Position numbers and translations under genes: made by a program. From Clostridium ljungdahlii (GTDB taxonomy: Bacteria; Bacillota; Clostridia; Clostridiales; Clostridiaceae), in contig NZ_LITT01000058.1 of assembly GCF_001636845.1 (NCBI RefSeq), positions 1-64,000 of the forward strand: a stretch of 64,000 nt of DNA. Direction: 5' to 3'. Each line of letters opens with the position of its first letter. Position 1 is the stretch's first letter. Below, in pieces: positions 29,301-37,751 of the stretch. The notes under the pieces are model-generated. The model worked only from the letters and a program-made list of their open reading frames with translations. It searched no databases and was not told the origin of the DNA.

Positions 29301-29762
29301 AAATTGGATGATCCCATAATAAAAACAGAAGGAAATATAAGTGACTCTGAGATAGAGAAGAGGATACTTAAGAGTCTTAGGATGAATGGATTGCTTCTAA
29401 ATGATCCTGAGATAATAAGGCAAATGGATAGTGAAATGGAAAAAACCTCAGATATTATATGTGCTTCCATAAAAAAAGATGGCAATCTTTCAAAGGTTCA
29501 GTCATCTCTGGCAACTAGAGAGCAATTTGAATTACTAAGGAGATATGTAAGAAGCACAATAGTAGACCTAAGTGAAAAGATACTAAAAGGGGATATAGAG
29601 GCAGCTCCATATAAAAATAAAAGCAAGACAGGATGTAGTTATTGTATTTATTCTGCTATTTGTCAATTTGATATATCTATAAAAGGAAATGAATATAAGA
29701 TAATTAAAGATAAAAAAGATGAAGAAGTTTGGAAGGATATTGAAGGAAGAGTTGGAAAGTAA
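26310..29762 (+). CDS. addB: AddB subunit of the AddAB helicase-nuclease
   Basis: This double-strand-break repair subunit has 1150 residues. It has an N-terminal nucleotide-binding GRAGSGKS (about residue 8), an inactivated helicase core, and a C-terminal RecB-type nuclease. Nuclease landmarks are FSQCPFAYFVQYG, GSFMHDIL, VDRIDLLE and RIIDYKSGTKEF. The four Fe-S cysteines are the first in FSQCPF and three in TGCSYCIYSAICQF near the C-terminus. ATG 26310 with AGGTG upstream is preferred over GTG 26301. The partner addA, usually next to it, is not in this window; after the stop comes an RNA gene and the fdhA operon. Confidence 0.93.
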   Translation: MSIRFIYGRAGSGKSYYCLQSIKKRIEENENRNLILLVPEQFSFQAEKNLLKSVGQKGMLKAQVLSFKRAAERVFGEVGGGTRKHVNDSGKAILLYEIIERNKKKLKVFGKSTKKQGFVNMISDIITELKKYDISLKLLQDSLDRIENINLKNKLEDIIIIYSEFQERLHKNYIDSEDILSLLYEKLDRSNFFNNAEVWIDEFYSFTPQEYKVLEKIICKSYRTNITLCTDILSENSSLESMDLFLPTKITEKKLLEIAKNNNIAYDKPIALKCNSYGRFKGNAELGHLERYIFSYPYKTYKRSNSSIRIFKALNKYTEVENSARDILRMCRDEGFRFRDISVVTGDLDGYENIIKAVFNQYNIPYFIDKKREIDDNPIIILIISAVEILSKNWSYEAVFRYLKTGLLNLEFDEIDMLENYVLANGIRGKKWVDPNPWNYRINYGNFDEEISEEETEYLKKVNCIRDKVREPILKLSRDIKGKKTGQQMCEGLYNFLINLEVPEKVEALIKEFRNTSKLDKANEYSQIWNIVVDILDQIAVVIGDESIGMELFSEVLANGFSQYKIGVIPASLDQVLVSSVTRLRSHDVRILYIVGVNDGIFPASISADGVFTDEDRDELRKRGMELAKDTRSRAFEEQLLVYGILTKADKYLTLSYSMSDEEGKSKRQSIVISVIKKLFPKIQEESNLKGILGEKAGIEAVNGPKDTFNELISNIRRSIEDNNSVDPLWINVYRWYKNDPSWSKKVETVLKGFSYNNYIEILDKSKVRRLYGSHLNISVSRLEKFSQCPFAYFVQYGLKVEDRKMYNLSSPDLGSFMHDILKKFSIQLKEKKLTWNDIDRDWCEENVKVVVDSTLSGIPGSILNSSKKYKHITDNLKKILTRSVCLIAEHMKRGKFVPRAYELSFGDSGDIPPISIKLHSGEEVSLIGRVDRIDLLEQDSVVYLRIIDYKSGTKEFKLSDIYYGFQMQLLIYLDAILAELDEKFNKEGIPGGILYFKLDDPIIKTEGNISDSEIEKRILKSLRMNGLLLNDPEIIRQMDSEMEKTSDIICASIKKDGNLSKVQSSLATREQFELLRRYVRSTIVDLSEKILKGDIEAAPYKNKSKTGCSYCIYSAICQFDISIKGNEYKIIKDKKDEEVWKDIEGRVGK

Positions 29763-29887
29763 AATTTCGAAGGACTATGTGGAACTATTTACTAGAATAA
29801 TAGTACAGATATATATATGATAGTAGTACAGATATGTTCATATTTTACAGTTGCTATATATATTGTAAAAAAATCTATAAAGCATAA

Positions 29888-29916
29888 TTGACAGGTCAAA
29901 TGACTTATTATATAAT
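29888..29916 (+). promoter_or_regulatory. Consensus sigma-A promoter of the RNA gene
   Basis: A perfect TTGACA (29888-29893) is followed 17 bp later by a perfect TATAAT (29911-29916). Predicted start is about 29922-29925. No protein gene follows it closely. Confidence 0.85.
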
Positions 29917-29922
29917 AAATTT

Positions 29923-30206
29923 GTAAAAACGTTATCAAAACATTTTGGATAGTTATGAAAGATCTGAGGTATACGTAAGCTTTAGTTTTGAACCTACGTT
30001 ATGTAAACGGAAGTTCAATATTTAGATGGGTACATGAAGCCTACTTATAATTGTAATTGGAAGTTTAGGATGATGGAGACATCTGTGAGGACATCCACCT
30101 ATTTTGGTATAGGTGTCAAAGTAAAGTTAAACGGTATTTTGGATAAAATAAAAGTAATCGTTAAGATTATGATTTCTAAAGAGAGGTTGAGAGATCTCTC
30201 TTTTTA
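29923..30206 (+). ncRNA. Candidate structured non-coding RNA, about 284 nt
   Basis: The stretch lies between a perfect sigma-A promoter and a hairpin with TTTTT (30180-30205). It contains several self-complementary segments: GAACCTACGTT with AACGGAAGTTC (about 29989-30015), ACTTATAATT with AATTGGAAGT (about 30043-30064), and GACATCCACCTA with TAGGTGTC. No credible coding frame or RBS is present. Its length, own promoter and terminator suggest a free-standing RNA such as 6S RNA or the raiA-motif RNA common in clostridia. I cannot assign it to either from memory. It is not obviously a leader of fdhA, which has its own promoter 150 bases on. Confidence 0.7.
30180..30206 (+). terminator. Terminator of the RNA gene
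   Basis: AGAGAG (30180-30185) pairs with CTCTCT (30196-30201) around a purine-rich loop, followed by TTTTT. Confidence 0.7.
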
Positions 30207-30355
30207 TGTCCAACGTAATGTACCTGTATATCACTTTAATCTATTTTAAAACCATACTTAAAAAGTATCTAAAGAAATGGAACTATTCTTATAAATTGCA
30301 ATAAAATCTCAATAAAGTATTTTAAAAAATTAAACAAAAAGTAACCTTAGTAACC

Positions 30356-30384
30356 TTGACTTTAAATTCTGAATATTTTAAAAT
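30356..30384 (+). promoter_or_regulatory. Probable fdhA promoter with direct repeat at the -35
   Basis: TTGACT (30356-30361) and TAAAAT (30379-30384) are spaced by 17 bp, about 67 bases before the fdhA ATG. AGTAACCTT is repeated twice immediately over the -35 (about 30340-30357), a possible activator or repressor site. Confidence 0.6.
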
Positions 30385-30450
30385 GAAATTGTAATCGGTA
30401 AAAGTAATTTATAGGTAAATTTAATATATAAAGTTATGGGGGGTTAAACG

Positions 30451-32580
30451 ATGGATAAAAAAGTTTTAACTGTTTGTCCTTACTGCGGTGCTGGTTGTAA
30501 TTTATACTTGCATGTAAAGGATGGCAAGATAATTAAAGCAGAACCTGCTAATGGTAGGACAAATGAAGGATCATTGTGTTTAAAAGGACACTATGGTTGG
30601 GATTTTTTAAATGATCCTAAAATATTGACATCTAGAATTAAACATCCGATGATAAGAAAAAATGGAGAGTTAGAAGAGGTAAGCTGGGATGAAGCTATTA
30701 GTTTTACGGCTTCGAGATTGTCACAAATAAAAGAGAAATATGGACCTGATTCTATAATGGGAACAGGATGTGCTAGGGGTTCTGGAAATGAAGCAAACTA
30801 CGTAATGCAAAAGTTTATGAGGGCGGTTATTGGAACCAATAACGTAGATCACTGTGCCAGAGTTTGACATGCTCCTTCTGTAGCCGGTCTGGCTTACGTT
30901 TTAGGAAATGGTGCTATGTCAAATGGTATACATGAAATAGATGATACAGATTTACTGCTTATTTTTGGATATAATGGAGCAGCTTCGCATCCAATAGTTG
31001 CTAAGAGAATAGTTAGGGCAAAACAAAAGGGTGCAAAGGTAATAGTTGTAGATCCACGTATAACAGAGTCCGGTAGGATAGCAGATTTATGGCTCCCTAT
31101 AAAAAATGGAACAAATATGGTTCTTGTAAATACTTTTGCCAATATACTTATAAATAAGCAATTTTATGACAAACAATATGTAGAAGATCATACTGTTGGT
31201 TTTGAAGAATATAAATCTATAATTGAGAATTATACGCCTGAATATGCAGAAAAAGTTACTGGTATACCTGCAGAGGATATAGTAGAAGCTATGAAAATGT
31301 ACTCTGGTGCTAAAAATGCTATGATATTATATGGTATGGGAGTATGCCAGTTTGCTCAAGCTGTAGATGTAGTTAAGGGATTAGCTTCTATAGCATTATT
31401 AACTGGTAATTTTGGAAGACCTAATGTAGGCATAGGACCTGTAAGAGGCCAAAACAATGTGCAAGGTGCCTGCGATATGGGAGCACTTCCTAATGTATAC
31501 CCAGGTTATCAAAGTGTAACTGACGATGGAATTAGGGAAAAATTTGAAAAAGCTTGGGGAGTTAAACTTTCAAACAAAGTTGGTTATCACTTGACACGAG
31601 TTCCTGAATTAACGCTTAAAGAGAATAAAATAAAGGCATATTATATAATGGGTGAGGATCCAGCCCAAAGTGATCCTGATTCTAATGAAATGAGAGAAAC
31701 ACTTGATAAAATGGAACTTGTAATAGTTCAGGATATATTTATGAATAAAACTGCACTCCATGCAGATGTAATTTTACCTTCCACGTCTTGGGGAGAACAT
31801 GAAGGAGTATTTAGTTCTGCAGATAGAGGATTCCAGAGATTTAGAAAGGCTGTAGAACCTAAGGGAGATGTTAAACCGGATTGGGAAATAATTTCAGAAA
31901 TTGCCTGTGCTATGGGTTATAATATGCATTATAACAATACTGAGGAAATATGGAATGAACTTATAAATTTATGTCCAAATTTCAAAGGAGCGACTTATAA
32001 GAGACTGGAAGAATTGGGAGGAATTCAATGGCCTTGTCCATCTGAAGATCATCCTGGGACTTCTTATCTCTACAAAGGAAATAAATTTAATACACCTACT
32101 GGAAAGGCAAACTTGTTTGCAGCAGAATGGAGACCTCCTGTAGAGCAGACAGATAAAGAGTATCCACTTGTTCTTTCTACAGTTAGAGAAGTAGGGCATT
32201 ATTCTGTAAGAACAATGACAGGAAACTGTAGGGCACTTCAGCAGTTAGCCGATGAACCAGGATATGTACAAATTAATCCAGTGGATGCAAAGGCTAAGGG
32301 AATAATAGATGGAGAGCTTATGAGGATAAGTTCACGAAGGGGTTCTGTGGTTGCTCGTGCACTTGTTACTGAAAGGGCAAATAAAGGAGCAGTCTATATG
32401 ACCTATCAATGGTGGGTAGGTGCATGTAATGAACTTACATCTAATAGTCTAGATCCAGTATCAAAAACTCCTGAATTAAAGTATTGTGCAGTAAAAATAG
32501 AAGCTATAAAAGATCAGAAAGAAGCTGAAAAGTTTGTAAAAGATCAATATGATCTTTTAAAGGAAAAGATGAATGTTTAA
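30451..32580 (+). CDS. fdhA: Selenocysteine formate dehydrogenase catalytic subunit
   Basis: This molybdopterin enzyme interconverts formate and CO2; the full product is 709 residues. A [4Fe-4S] motif CPYCGAGC with a distal Cys (SLCLKG) occupies the first 45 residues. The active-site codon is an in-frame TGA at 30865-30867 (residue 139) in HCARV-U-HAPSVAG, the position of Sec in FdhF-type enzymes. Downstream the protein continues without interruption, with GQNNVQGACDMG, EDPAQSDPD and a C-terminal cofactor-binding domain. A SECIS-like hairpin follows the TGA. The neighbours are cofactor genes and the HytA-E hydrogenase, with which FdhA forms a complex in C. autoethanogenum (established knowledge). 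Automated callers would split this gene in two. Confidence 0.95.
30865..30897 (+). promoter_or_regulatory. UGA(Sec) codon and SECIS hairpin
   Basis: Thirteen bases after the TGA, GTAGCC (30880-30885) pairs with GGCTTAC (30891-30897, one bulged T) around loop GGTCT. The apical GGUCU matches the SelB-recognition loop of bacterial SECIS elements. Confidence 0.85.
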
Positions 32581-32597
32581 TATTTTAATATAAAGAT

Positions 32598-32632
32598 GGC
32601 TAAAAAGACCTTGATTAAGAGGTCTTTTAGCC
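32598..32632 (+). terminator. Strong hairpin between fdhA and moeA
   Basis: GGCTAAAAAGACCT (32598-32611) pairs with AGGTCTTTTAGCC (32620-32632), one bulge. No T run follows, so it may stabilise the fdhA mRNA or give partial termination rather than full stop. Confidence 0.55.
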
Positions 32633-32664
32633 AAAAGCTTTAAATCAATAGGAGTTGATAGACT

Positions 32665-33864
32665 GTGATAGACGTACATGAAGCATTCAGTATAGTAATG
32701 AATAATACAAAACTGCTTAAAGGTGAAGATATGTCCCTGATAAATTCTCTTAACAGAGTATTGGCAGAGGATATAAGCTCAAAAGATAATCTTCCCCCAT
32801 TTGACAAATCTTGTATGGATGGGTATGCTTTAAAAAGTGAAGATACTAAAGGAAAAATGTCAAAATTTCGGATTAAGGGAAGCATAAAGGCGGGAGATTT
32901 TTCTGATATAGTATTGAAAAATGGTGAAGCCATAAAAATAATGACAGGAGCTCCAGTACCAAAAGGTGCAGATGCAGTTATTCAAATAGAAAAAGTAAAA
33001 GTAGATGGAAAAGAACTTCATGTATTAGAAAAGGTATCTCCTGGAACCAACATATTTAAAACTGGTGGGGAGATAAAGATTGGTGATGTTGCTTTAAGAA
33101 AAGGAAAAATTTTGAGACCTGCAGAAATAGGGTTATTGGCATCACTAGGTTATACTAAAATAAAATGCTATAAAGTCCCTAAAATTATAGTAATAAATAC
33201 TGGGGATGAACTTATAAATATAGATCAAAACTTAATGCAAGGTAAAATAAGAAATTGTAATGAATACACATTAATTTCCCTTATTAAAAATTTAAATGTA
33301 GAAGTTAAATCTTATGGGATAATAAGAGATGATAAGGATAAAATTTTTAATGCTATAAAAACTGCATTTGAAGAGGGAGATATAATCATAACTACTGGAG
33401 GAGCATCTGTAGGTGATTACGATTTTATAGAAGATGTTCTTCAAAAAATAGGAACAGATATAAAATTTACTTCGGTAGCTATTAAACCAGGAAAACCAGT
33501 TGTTTTTGCAACTTTTAAAGATAAATTATTCTTTGGACTTCCAGGAAATCCGCTTTCAGTGATAAATTCATTTGAAAGTTTTGTAGCACCATCTATTAAA
33601 AAAATGATTGGAAGAGATGATGCATTTCCTGAAGAATTTCCTGTAACTTTAAAAGATGATTTTAAATCAGGAAAAGAAAGAGACTGCTATATGTATGTAA
33701 ACATAAAAAAGGAAGATAACCGCTATTATGCCTATGATGTAGGAAGACAAGATTCCAATGGGCTTTTTACGCTTACTAAGTCAAATGGCGTGGTTATCAT
33801 GAAAAAGGGAACTAGTATAGCAAAAGCTGGAGATATTTTAAATGGAAAATTTATATTCAAATAA
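32665..33864 (+). CDS. moeA: Molybdopterin molybdenumtransferase
   Basis: This 399-residue MoeA inserts molybdate (or tungstate) into adenylylated molybdopterin. The typical N-terminal segment LPPFDKSCMDGYAL is followed by MTGAPVPKGADAVIQIE, the catalytic-domain TTGGASVGDYDF and FGLPGNPLSVINSF. The start is GTG 32665 with AGGAG about 10 bases upstream. It overlaps mobB by 23 bases and sits between fdhA and fdhD. The group therefore appears dedicated to maturing the adjacent formate dehydrogenase. Confidence 0.95.
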   Translation: MIDVHEAFSIVMNNTKLLKGEDMSLINSLNRVLAEDISSKDNLPPFDKSCMDGYALKSEDTKGKMSKFRIKGSIKAGDFSDIVLKNGEAIKIMTGAPVPKGADAVIQIEKVKVDGKELHVLEKVSPGTNIFKTGGEIKIGDVALRKGKILRPAEIGLLASLGYTKIKCYKVPKIIVINTGDELINIDQNLMQGKIRNCNEYTLISLIKNLNVEVKSYGIIRDDKDKIFNAIKTAFEEGDIIITTGGASVGDYDFIEDVLQKIGTDIKFTSVAIKPGKPVVFATFKDKLFFGLPGNPLSVINSFESFVAPSIKKMIGRDDAFPEEFPVTLKDDFKSGKERDCYMYVNIKKEDNRYYAYDVGRQDSNGLFTLTKSNGVVIMKKGTSIAKAGDILNGKFIFK

Positions 33865-34411
33865 GAGGTCAGTAATTTCTATTATTTCATCTAGTTCAAA
33901 TTCAGGTAAGACTACCTTGATAGAAGGAATAATAAGAATTTTAAAAAGCAGAGGATATAAGGTTGGTGCAATAAAGAATGATGCTCATAAGTTACAGATA
34001 GATTACCCAGGAAAAGATAGCTTTAGATTTACAGAGGCAGGTGCAGACAATGTTGTTATTGCATCGGATAATACAGTGGCTATGATAAAAAAAGTAAGTG
34101 GACCAAAAAGTATAGAAGAATTGCTGTCGCTTTTTCAAGATGTAGATATTGTAATAGTTGAAGGTTTCAAGGGCAACGAATTTCCTAAAATAGAAGTATA
34201 CAGGAAAAATGCGAGTAAATGTTTGCTCTACAAAAATTCTAAATATAATTTTCAAAATTTTGTAGCTATTGTAACCAATGAAAATTTAATGACTGATATT
34301 CCTGTATTTGATATAAATGATACAAAAAAAGTAGCTGATTTTATTGAAAGCAACTTTATAGGAGGTAACAAAAATGGAGAAAACTATGGAACTTCATGTA
34401 GTCAAATATGA
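33842..34411 (+). CDS. mobB: Molybdopterin-guanine dinucleotide biosynthesis protein MobB
   Basis: This GTP-binding adaptor has 189 residues, with Walker A SSSNSGKTTLIEG near residue 19 and VIVEGFKGNEFPKIEVYR near residue 105. MobB assists MobA in adding GMP to the cofactor, giving the bis-MGD form used by FdhA-type enzymes; no mobA is present in this window. GGAG lies 9 bases before the ATG inside the moeA end. The overlaps with moeA and fdhD indicate one transcript. Confidence 0.92.
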   Translation: MENLYSNKRSVISIISSSSNSGKTTLIEGIIRILKSRGYKVGAIKNDAHKLQIDYPGKDSFRFTEAGADNVVIASDNTVAMIKKVSGPKSIEELLSLFQDVDIVIVEGFKGNEFPKIEVYRKNASKCLLYKNSKYNFQNFVAIVTNENLMTDIPVFDINDTKKVADFIESNFIGGNKNGENYGTSCSQI

Positions 34412-35162
34412 CAAAGAATGTAAGAAGACAGTGGAGGAATCAACTATTTGTGAATATCCTTTAAATGTATTTGTAAATGGTGAACATTTGACAGTACTTT
34501 TATGTACTCCTGAAAAGCTTAAGGAATTAACAATAGGTTTCTTGGTCTTTAAAGGTATTATAAAATCTCTAGATGAAATAAAATCTCTGGAGATAGATGA
34601 AAAAAGTGGAGCGTCCAGGGTAACTTTGAAAAATAGCCAATTTAATAAAGAGTTGTATCCAAAGCAAATACTTCCTACAGCATTTAATGAAAATGAGAAA
34701 AGTAAATTCTTTTCATATATTATCGATTCCATGAAAATTAGTCTAATCAACAATGATAATGTTTACATCCATGTCGATAAAATCTATGATCTAATGATAG
34801 ACAATCTTGGATATTCCAAGACGTTTAAACTCACTGGAGGAGCACATTGTGCAGCTCTTTGTGATGAAGATAAAGTAATATCTATTTGTGAGGATGTAGC
34901 CAGGCACAATGCTGTAGACAAGCTTATAGGTGAGGCATTTATAAAAAATATTTATTTAAAAGATAAAATAATATTTGTGAGCAGCAGGGTATCTTTTCAA
35001 ATGGTATATAAAATTGCTAGGCTGGGGGTACCTATAATAATATCTAAATCTGCACCTACAAATCTTTCTATAGAATTTGCAAAAGCTTTAAATGTTACAC
35101 TAATTGGATTTGTAAGGGGAGAAAGAATGAATGTATATACAAATCCACAGAGAATAATATAG
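34374..35162 (+). CDS. fdhD: Formate dehydrogenase sulfurtransferase/accessory protein FdhD
   Basis: FdhD carries sulfur from a cysteine desulfurase to the metal cofactor, a step needed for active formate dehydrogenase. The 262 residues contain the conserved TGGAHCAALCDEDK region, whose CAALC pair matches the family's CxxC-type sulfur-carrying cysteines. ICEDVARHNAVDKLIG and a C-terminal domain with SRVSFQMVYK follow. GGAGG lies 8 bases before ATG 34374. It overlaps the mobB end by 38 bases. Confidence 0.93.
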   Translation: MEKTMELHVVKYDKECKKTVEESTICEYPLNVFVNGEHLTVLLCTPEKLKELTIGFLVFKGIIKSLDEIKSLEIDEKSGASRVTLKNSQFNKELYPKQILPTAFNENEKSKFFSYIIDSMKISLINNDNVYIHVDKIYDLMIDNLGYSKTFKLTGGAHCAALCDEDKVISICEDVARHNAVDKLIGEAFIKNIYLKDKIIFVSSRVSFQMVYKIARLGVPIIISKSAPTNLSIEFAKALNVTLIGFVRGERMNVYTNPQRII

Positions 35163-35457
35163 TAATTTCTGTTAATACATTTTTGAATATGATCTTAAAA
35201 AATTAGTCATATAGTTATATAAAAATAATATAATATTTAATGTTCGTAATTATTTCCTAATTAAATAGGACTAAGTTTATATTTTAATTTTTAAATAAGG
35301 TAATTAAAATAATTTTAAATTAAATATGTTATATGTTTTAAAATTATTTTTTAAGCATAGAGGCTCAAATCTTTGATTTAGAGCTAATATCTTATTCCTT
35401 CTAATATTTTAAGGGGGAAATCAATTATAATATTCAAATGGGAGGGTGAAGTATTTA
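35163..35457 (+). promoter_or_regulatory. Gap between fdhD and hytC with a leader hairpin
   Basis: AT-rich; likely carries a separate promoter for the hyt genes, though I cannot fix its boxes. AGGCTCAAATC and GATTTAGAGCT (about 35359-35384) form a short hairpin upstream of AAGGGGG. Confidence 0.4.
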
Positions 35458-35943
35458 ATGTTAACTAAACAGCAAAATGAGGACCTGTCTGGACAAGATG
35501 TAATTGAAAAATATCCTAAAGAGCAGAGATTTACTCTTGCTATACTACAGGATATACAGAGAAAGTACAAATATATACCGAGAGAAGCACTGGAGAATTT
35601 AGCTAAGTATTTGGACACGCCTGTAAGTAGACTATATGGTATGGCTACTTTTTATAAGGCATTGAGCCTTACTCCAAAAGGGGAAAATATAATAACTGTA
35701 TGTGATGGAACCGCTTGCCATGTTGCTGGTTCTATGGTTGTAATGGACGAACTTGAAAAGGCAATAGGAATTAAACCAGGTGAAACTACAGAAGATCTCA
35801 AATTTTCAATAAATACAGTTAACTGTATAGGGTGCTGTGCAATAGCTCCTGTCATGATGATAAATGACAAATATTATGGAAATTTAACACCTAAACTGGT
35901 TGAAGAAATTCTTAGTGAGTATAGGAGTGAGAGTGATGAGTGA
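35458..35943 (+). CDS. hytC: HytC, NuoE-like [2Fe-2S] subunit of bifurcating hydrogenase
   Basis: This thioredoxin-like ferredoxin subunit has 161 residues. Its four [2Fe-2S] cysteines are in CDGTACH and NCIGCCAIAP, as in NuoE/HndA. The ATG at 35458 follows GGAGGGTGAAG; a GTG at 35446 is inside that RBS. It overlaps hytB by eight bases. The Hyt complex of C. autoethanogenum couples H2 to both NADP and ferredoxin; this subunit passes electrons near the flavin. The name follows gene order and family. Confidence 0.9.
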   Translation: MLTKQQNEDLSGQDVIEKYPKEQRFTLAILQDIQRKYKYIPREALENLAKYLDTPVSRLYGMATFYKALSLTPKGENIITVCDGTACHVAGSMVVMDELEKAIGIKPGETTEDLKFSINTVNCIGCCAIAPVMMINDKYYGNLTPKLVEEILSEYRSESDE

Positions 35944-37735
35944 TAAAAAAACTGTCAATATATGTTGTGGGACAGGTTGTTTAGCTAAAGGCAGTATGGA
36001 AGTATATGAAGAAATGAAGGCACAAATAGCTAAATTAGGGGCAAATGCAGAAGTAAGTGTCAAATTGAAAGCAACAGGTTGTGATGGATTGTGTGAAAAA
36101 GGTCCTGTACTTAAAATATATCCAGATGACATTGCATATTTTAAAGTTAAAGTAGAAGATGTAGAAGATGTAGTAAAGAAGACATTGATGAATGGGGAAA
36201 TAATTGAAAAATTATTATATTTTGAAACTGCTACAAAACAGAGATTAAGAAATCATAAAGAAAGTGAATTTTGTAAAAGACAATACAAAATTGCTCTTAG
36301 AAATGTTGGCGAAATAGATCCAATAAGCTTGGAAGATTACGTTGAAAGAGGCGGATATAAAGCTCTTAAAAAAGCAATAAGCAGCATGAAACCTGCAGAT
36401 GTGCTTGAAGAAATAACAAAATCAGGTCTTAGAGGAAGAGGCGGAGCAGGATTCCCAACAGGACGTAAATGGAAAACTGCTGCAGATATTGATACATCAC
36501 CTATATATGTAGTATGTAATGGTGATGAGGGAGATCCTGGAGCATTTATGGATAGAAGTATAATGGAAGGAGATCCTAATAGTGTTATAGAAGGTATGAC
36601 ATTGTGTGCTTATGCAGTAGGAGGTACAAATGGATTTGCTTATATAAGAGATGAATATGGACTTGCTGTAGAAAATATGCAGAAAGCTATTAATAAAGCA
36701 AAAGAGGAAAATTTATTAGGTAATAATATATTGGGAACTGATTTTTCCTTCGATATACAGATAGTAAGAGGTGGAGGAGCTTTTGTATGTGGTGAGTCTA
36801 CTGCACTTATGTCATCTATAGAAGGTATGGTAGGAGAACCTAGAGCTAAATATATACACACTACAGAAAAAGGATTGTGGGGACAGCCTACGGTTTTAAA
36901 TAATGTAGAGACTTGGGCCAATGTACCTATAATAATTGAAAAAGGCGGAGATTGGTATCATGCTATAGGAACTATGGAGAAGAGTAAGGGAACAAAAGTA
37001 TTCTCATTAGTTGGAAAAGTTAAGAATACTGGACTTGTAGAAGTACCTATGGGAACTACTCTTAGAGAAATAATATATGATATTGGCGGTGGAGTATTAA
37101 ATGACAGAAAGTTTAAGGCAGTTCAGATAGGTGGACCTTCAGGAGGATGTTTGCCATCTGAATATTTAGACTTGCCAGTAGATTATGATACTTTGGTTAA
37201 AGCAGATTCCATGATGGGTTCCGGCGGAATGATCGTAATGGATGATAGAACCTGTATGGTGGATGTAACTAGATATTACTTGAGCTTCTTAGCTGAAGAA
37301 TCTTGTGGAAAGTGTGTACCTTGTAGAGAAGGCGTAAAGAGAATGCTTGAAATACTCACCGATATATGCAATGGTGATGGAAAAGAAGGAGACATAGAAG
37401 AGCTTCTTGAGATATGTTCCATGACAAGCAAGGCATCTCTGTGCAGCCTTGGTAAGAGTGCTCCAAATCCAGTAAAAGCAGCTATAAGATATTTTAGAGA
37501 TGAATTTGAAGAACATATAAAGAATAAGAGATGTAGAGCAGGAGTTTGTAAGAAGCTTACTACATTTGGTATAGACGAGGATAAATGTAAGGGATGCGAT
37601 ATGTGTAAAAAGAATTGTCCAGCTGATTGTATAACAGGGGAAATTAAGAAACCACATACAATAGATGCTGATAAGTGCTTGAGATGCGGTAACTGCATGA
37701 ACATCTGTAAGTTTGATGCTGTTAAGGTTCTATAG
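35936..37735 (+). CDS. hytB: HytB, NuoF-like flavoprotein subunit
   Basis: This is the FMN- and NADP(H)-binding diaphorase subunit, 599 residues. An N-terminal [2Fe-2S] thioredoxin-like part (CCGTGCLAKG, CDGLCEKG) leads to GLRGRGGAGFPTGRKW and the GDEGDPGAF FMN/nucleotide site. A [4Fe-4S] motif (SCGKCVPCREG) and two C-terminal ferredoxin clusters (CKGCDMCKKNCP, CLRCGNCMNICK) follow. I chose ATG 35936, preceded by AGGAGTGAG. Electron bifurcation is placed at this flavin in the family; NADP rather than NAD specificity is known for the C. autoethanogenum enzyme and assumed here. Confidence 0.93.
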   Translation: MSDKKTVNICCGTGCLAKGSMEVYEEMKAQIAKLGANAEVSVKLKATGCDGLCEKGPVLKIYPDDIAYFKVKVEDVEDVVKKTLMNGEIIEKLLYFETATKQRLRNHKESEFCKRQYKIALRNVGEIDPISLEDYVERGGYKALKKAISSMKPADVLEEITKSGLRGRGGAGFPTGRKWKTAADIDTSPIYVVCNGDEGDPGAFMDRSIMEGDPNSVIEGMTLCAYAVGGTNGFAYIRDEYGLAVENMQKAINKAKEENLLGNNILGTDFSFDIQIVRGGGAFVCGESTALMSSIEGMVGEPRAKYIHTTEKGLWGQPTVLNNVETWANVPIIIEKGGDWYHAIGTMEKSKGTKVFSLVGKVKNTGLVEVPMGTTLREIIYDIGGGVLNDRKFKAVQIGGPSGGCLPSEYLDLPVDYDTLVKADSMMGSGGMIVMDDRTCMVDVTRYYLSFLAEESCGKCVPCREGVKRMLEILTDICNGDGKEGDIEELLEICSMTSKASLCSLGKSAPNPVKAAIRYFRDEFEEHIKNKRCRAGVCKKLTTFGIDEDKCKGCDMCKKNCPADCITGEIKKPHTIDADKCLRCGNCMNICKFDAVKVL

Positions 37736-37751
37736 GGAGGTGAATGTAGAT

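Noticed and set aside
29923-30206. Molybdenum-cofactor riboswitch controlling fdhA
   Set aside because: The transcript ends in its own terminator, fdhA has a separate promoter, and I do not see the conserved Moco segments. I cannot exclude it without a model search.
30034-30249. 71-codon frame upstream of fdhA
   Set aside because: No ribosome-binding site and odd composition; it overlaps the structured RNA candidate and its terminator.
30865-30867. Premature stop making fdhA a pseudogene
   Set aside because: The TGA is at the known Sec position in the active-site motif, is followed by a SECIS-like hairpin, and the frame continues intact.
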